Positions 61,113-64,000 of a stretch of DNA of 64,000 nucleotides are shown in pieces. Positions within the stretch are counted from its first letter, which is position 1, and the number at the start of each line of letters is the position of its first letter. The notes beneath the pieces were generated by a model. It saw only the letters and a list, made by a program, of their open reading frames with translations. It ran no database searches and had not been told where the DNA came from. Origin of the DNA: JAWMQL01 sp033283165 (GTDB lineage Bacteria > Pseudomonadota > Gammaproteobacteria > Pseudomonadales > Halieaceae); contig JAWMQL010000001.1 of the NCBI GenBank assembly GCA_033283165.1, positions 496,001-560,000 on the forward strand, given 5' to 3'. The translations under genes were made by a program, and so were the position numbers.

Positions 61113-61883
61113 ATGGCCGTAGACCTGTACTTCAAGGAATCGGGCGAGGGACCAGCGGTGGTCCTGTTGCACGGCCTGTTCGGGATGGGCAGTAATCTCG
61201 GTGCGATTGCCCGCAGCCTGCAGGACGATTTCCATGTCTACAGCCTGGACCTGCCCAACCACGGTCGTTCAGACTGGCTGCCCGGGATGAACCTGTCTGA
61301 GGTGGCGGCGCAGGTGCTTCTATGGCTGGATACCCGGGGATTGCAACAGGCCGCTTTCGTGGGCCACTCCCTGGGGGGCAAGGTGGCCATGCAACTTGCC
61401 CTTTCCTGGCCGGATCGGATAGCGGCACTGGTGGTGGCGGATATCGCGCCCGTTACCTACGAGAACCAGCACGACGCGGTATTCGCCGCGTTACAGGCGG
61501 TGGTGGCGGCGGATTGTAAAAGCCGGGCCGAGGCGGCCGAGGTGATGGCACGGTTCCTGGACGAGCCCGGAGTGATCCAGTTTCTGCTGCTGAGCCTGGT
61601 TCGCGGTGTGGATGGCCGCTACGGCTGGCGCTTCAACCTCGACGGGCTGCGACAAGATTATGATCAGCTGCGGGCGGCGCCGGGTCCGGGGCGTTACGAG
61701 GGGCCGGTCCTCTTTATCAAGGGTGGCGATTCTCCCTATATCCTGGAAAAACACCGGAGTTCCATTGCCGCGCGATTTCCCAACAGCGAACTGAAAGTGA
61801 TCCCGGGTGCCGGCCACTGGCTGCATGCGGAACAGCCGCGCCTGTTCAACAACATTGTGCGCCGCTTTCTGCTCAGGGCGTAA
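61113..61883 (+). CDS. Alpha/beta-hydrolase, YbfF-type esterase
   Basis: A 256-residue serine hydrolase. The oxyanion-hole region is VVLLHGLFGMGSNLG. The nucleophile Ser is in FVGHSLGGKVAM, an acidic residue lies in VLFIKGGDSPYI, and the His in GAGHWLHAEQP completes the triad. DLPNHGRSDW matches Escherichia coli YbfF, an acyl-CoA/short-chain esterase. It is divergent from the lipoprotein gene (66 bp) and overlaps the convergent tetR-type gene by 11 bases. Confidence 0.87.
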   Translation: MAVDLYFKESGEGPAVVLLHGLFGMGSNLGAIARSLQDDFHVYSLDLPNHGRSDWLPGMNLSEVAAQVLLWLDTRGLQQAAFVGHSLGGKVAMQLALSWPDRIAALVVADIAPVTYENQHDAVFAALQAVVAADCKSRAEAAEVMARFLDEPGVIQFLLLSLVRGVDGRYGWRFNLDGLRQDYDQLRAAPGPGRYEGPVLFIKGGDSPYILEKHRSSIAARFPNSELKVIPGAGHWLHAEQPRLFNNIVRRFLLRA

Positions 61884-62508
61884 TGAGCTCCATCAGCAGG
61901 TCGACCTGCTGCTCAATCCCTTCCGGCGAACTGAGATCGATGCCGGTGGCACGCAGGGTCTGGGGCGCCACCAGCAGGTTGTAGGTCAGTGCGCCGGTTA
62001 TCAGGTGTAAAAACAGCAGCGGAGGGCCGCGGCGCAACAGGCCCAATTGCTGGTAGTGGCGAATGAATCGGTCACCGATCAGGTAGTCGTCGCGGGTCAA
62101 TTCGTCCACCAGCCAGTGCATCCGCTCGTCGCCGCTGGCAGCCTCGTGAAACATGAACCACAGCCACTGCGGCCGTTCGCGGGTGAACTTCACCAGGGCC
62201 GTGAAACCCTGGCGCATGTTGGTAGTGAGGTCGACCTCCGGACGTTCGGCAAAATAGATTTCCAGGCAGGCATTGCGTTCCTGCCACAACAGCCGTGCCG
62301 CGTCTTTCCACAGCTGGGCCTTGGTCGAGAAGTGGTACTGGACAAGGGCTTTCTTGACCCCGGCGTGACTGGCGATTTCGGCGATGGATGCCGCCTCGAA
62401 CCCCAGCCGTGCGAATACTTCCACCGCCGCTTCCAGAATCTGGTGACGGGACTGTAATCGGCGCCGCTCGCGCTGGTTCAGCCGGGCGACAGGCTCGGTT
62501 GGTGGCAT
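61873..62508 (-). CDS. TetR-family transcriptional regulator
   Basis: A 211-residue repressor. The N-terminal helix-turn-helix is clear (ILEAAVEVFARLGFEAASIAEIASHAGVKKALVQYHFSTKAQLW). The C-terminal ligand-binding domain has no recognised subfamily marker. GGGGAGA precedes the ATG. Its target cannot be named; the convergent esterase and the DUF3301 gene behind it are the nearest candidates. Confidence 0.88.
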   Translation of the reverse strand: MPPTEPVARLNQRERRRLQSRHQILEAAVEVFARLGFEAASIAEIASHAGVKKALVQYHFSTKAQLWKDAARLLWQERNACLEIYFAERPEVDLTTNMRQGFTALVKFTRERPQWLWFMFHEAASGDERMHWLVDELTRDDYLIGDRFIRHYQQLGLLRRGPPLLFLHLITGALTYNLLVAPQTLRATGIDLSSPEGIEQQVDLLMELITP

Positions 62509-62613
62509 CTATTCTCCCCTGGCGGCGGACCTCAAGATACACGCGGTCACTGACCTTGTAAAACAGCGGGCCTGCGGTCATGCTGGCGACACCTGATAGT
62601 GTGGAGTCTTGTC

Positions 62614-62940
62614 GTGTATTTCTCTCTGGGCGAGGTGATCGCGGTGCTGGTTTTCGGTGCCGTTGTCCTGCATCTGCTCGCGGCGACCCGGGTGCGGGAG
62701 CTCGCGGTGGAGGCCGTGATCAAGGCCAGCGAACGGGATGATTTCCAGTTACTCGATCAGTCGGTTCATATCAATCGCCTGTCCCTGAGCCGGGACCCCG
62801 AAGGACGCTGGCGTATCTGGCGGCAGTACCGGTTTGACTACAGCCTGGACGGCGTTGAACGGCTGCAGGGCTATGTCATCATGCTTGGTCGCCAGTTGCA
62901 GGCGGTGGTGGTCAGCGAGCCCGGCCACACCCTGCACTAG
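62614..62940 (+). CDS. DUF3301-type small membrane protein
   Basis: A 108-residue protein with an N-terminal membrane segment (EVIAVLVFGAVVLHLLAA) and a cytosolic beta-strand domain. QSVHINRLSLSRDPEGRWRIWRQYRFDYS and GYVIMLGRQLQAVVV are the DUF3301 pattern, a short gammaproteobacterial family without known function. GTG 62614 is preferred because GGAG lies seven bases before it; another GTG is five codons upstream. The end overlaps the convergent LysE gene by four bases. Confidence 0.75.
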   Translation: MYFSLGEVIAVLVFGAVVLHLLAATRVRELAVEAVIKASERDDFQLLDQSVHINRLSLSRDPEGRWRIWRQYRFDYSLDGVERLQGYVIMLGRQLQAVVVSEPGHTLH

Positions 62941-63560
62941 TTGAAATAGGTCAGGCCCGCGCGCACCAGGACGGTCACCGCCACCACGCTGATCAGAATA
63001 CCGAACACCCGGTCTATTAACGCGGTGGACGCCCGCAAACGTTTGAGAAAGGCTTCGCGTGAGAACATGCTGACCATCAGCAGGTACCAGCCCGCATCGG
63101 TGAACAGGGCGGTGACGACCATGGTGGCCTTGTGCTCCCAACCCGCGCCCGGCGACAGGAACTGCGAGAACAGGGCCAGCATGAATACCGCGACCTTGGG
63201 ATTCAGGAAGGCCACCAGAAAGCCGGCCAGCGCGGGGTTCTCATTGCTGTCATCGGCACGCTCCCCGGCGGCATTACCGCTCCCGCGCAGGGACCCTATC
63301 CCCAGCCAGAGCAGATAGAGCGAACCCGCCACCTGCAGCAACAGGAACAACAGAGGTGACCGCGTGATGATGACCGCCAGCCCGGTCACCGTAAGCAGGG
63401 CGTACAGCATGATGCCAATGCCGTGACTCAACGCCGCGAGGTAACCGGCGCGGGCCCCGCTGCGCAAGGTGACCCCCAACACTACCGCCAGGCTCGGGCC
63501 AGGCGACATGGCGCCGAGTATCAGCACCAGAACCAGGGATAGCCATTGGGTGAGGCTCAT
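62937..63560 (-). CDS. LysE-family amino-acid exporter
   Basis: A 207-residue inner-membrane exporter with about six membrane segments. The family signature is MSPGPSLAVVLGVTLRSGARAGYLAALSHGIG near the N terminus and GFLVAFLNPKVAVFMLALFSQFL in the middle. Members export basic amino acids, homoserine or threonine; specificity is open. The ATG at 63560 begins MSLTQW; no strong ribosome-binding site is visible and a TTG lies eight codons upstream. Confidence 0.88.
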   Translation of the reverse strand: MSLTQWLSLVLVLILGAMSPGPSLAVVLGVTLRSGARAGYLAALSHGIGIMLYALLTVTGLAVIITRSPLLFLLLQVAGSLYLLWLGIGSLRGSGNAAGERADDSNENPALAGFLVAFLNPKVAVFMLALFSQFLSPGAGWEHKATMVVTALFTDAGWYLLMVSMFSREAFLKRLRASTALIDRVFGILISVVAVTVLVRAGLTYFN

Positions 63561-64000
63561 GGTGACCGGTACCCGACCGGGCAATCTGTAACAAACGGCA
63601 ACAGCAGGTTTTCCACAGAATCTGTGGATAAGTCAGTGGGTAAATTGTTCAAGTGGCGCCTCAACCCCCAAAGTTCGTCGATTGTTACAGATTGGTTAAA
63701 AAACAGTCAAACAAGATTAATCGTTTAAAAACAGTAGCTTACCTGATCTTATTAAGACAGTCTGTGTAAAAAGACGGCTAAGCCTGTGAAACATTTTTGT
63801 CATCAAATGCGTGTGCATAACCTTGTCAAGCGTGCTACCGAGGGTAACTTTTACCCCTGTTTGGAAACACTGCAAGGGGTGACAGTTTTGCCTGGGAAAA
63901 ACCTGCCGCGCGAGAAGCCTGTATCTATAGCGTATTATTTTCTGTCAAGAGTTAATTCGTGTGTTACCACGTTGTAACAGGTTCGGGCCTTGTTCAGTCA
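63561..64000. other. Long non-coding AT-richer region with DnaA-box matches
   Basis: No plausible gene occupies this 440-bp stretch, which runs off the window. It has a perfect DnaA box, TTATCCACA (minus strand, 63623-63631), a second consensus match, TTATGCACA (minus strand, 63812-63820), and two near matches (TTTTCCACA at 63609-63617; TTTTACACA on the minus strand at 63763-63771). A 13-bp inverted repeat (63582-63594 with 63682-63694, core CTGTAACAA) frames the first boxes. An AT-rich part with GATCTTATTAAG lies near 63745. It may be a replication origin or a DnaA-controlled promoter region. Confidence 0.55.

Noticed and set aside
63786..63977. Small open frame of 63 codons in the terminal non-coding region
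   Set aside because: No ribosome-binding site and unnatural composition; the region looks regulatory.
1..64000. CRISPR arrays, prophage, tRNA or rRNA genes
   Set aside because: No regularly spaced repeats, phage structural genes, tRNA cloverleaf signatures or conserved rRNA segments were noticed on reading; this was by eye and not by a dedicated search.

Overview
The window is chromosomal DNA of a GC-rich, aerobic gammaproteobacterium. The tadA / mltF / purL order is the one known from Escherichia coli. A FabY-type ketosynthase, tandem wax-ester synthases, PQQ alcohol dehydrogenases and many acyl-CoA genes suggest a marine lipid- or steroid-degrading lineage of the Halieaceae / Pseudomonadales kind. 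That placement is inference. I saw no phage, plasmid, CRISPR, rRNA or tRNA genes.

Layout. 1-14 kb is a catabolic block: the 3' part of a metallohydrolase, a TonB-dependent receptor with its own terminator, a 2-oxo-4-enoate hydratase and HpcH/HpaI aldolase pair, two tandem quinohemoprotein alcohol dehydrogenases, an IlvD/Edd dehydratase and a coniferyl-aldehyde-type dehydrogenase. 14.2-17.1 kb holds two translationally coupled wax ester synthase/diacylglycerol acyltransferases, divergent from the aldehyde dehydrogenase across a palindrome. 17.2-18.7 kb is an oddity: an unrecognised, lower-GC exported protein and a frameshifted gene remnant. 18.7-25.3 kb carries an acyl-CoA ligase, a single-chain acyl-CoA carboxylase and a MATCAP-like (DUF1704) metallopeptidase. 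25.4-34.7 kb is housekeeping (PPOX protein, tadA, mltF, purL, secD, secF). 34.7-38.6 kb has a kinase-like protein, an extradiol dioxygenase and a gamma-glutamyltransferase.

38.7-46.0 kb is the most coherent operon-like block: two DUF35 OB-fold proteins, two thiolase-fold proteins without the nucleophilic cysteine, an acyl-CoA ligase, two crotonases and a nitroreductase. By analogy with ChsH2/Ltp2 it probably activates an acid, hydrates it and cleaves it by a retro-aldol step. It is followed by a lipoprotein of the penicillin/AHL acylase family. 48.5-64 kb is mixed: small hypotheticals, a gamma-glutamylcyclotransferase, a RibB with a degenerate RibA domain, an acetyl-CoA acetyltransferase, a GATase1-AraC regulator divergent from fabY, an FkbM methyltransferase, a YdjA nitroreductase, a dienoyl-CoA isomerase, a parvulin/HupE pair, a lipoprotein, an esterase, a TetR regulator, a DUF3301 protein and a LysE exporter. 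The window ends in about 440 bp of non-coding, AT-richer DNA with several DnaA-box matches.

Three kinds of palindromic repeat lie between genes: a GGGGAC-type element directly after the stop codon at two convergent junctions (one copy is a perfect 60-bp palindrome), a 163-bp snap-back element whose end abuts the ribB start codon, and a GTCATCCC-type repeat after the second ligase gene.
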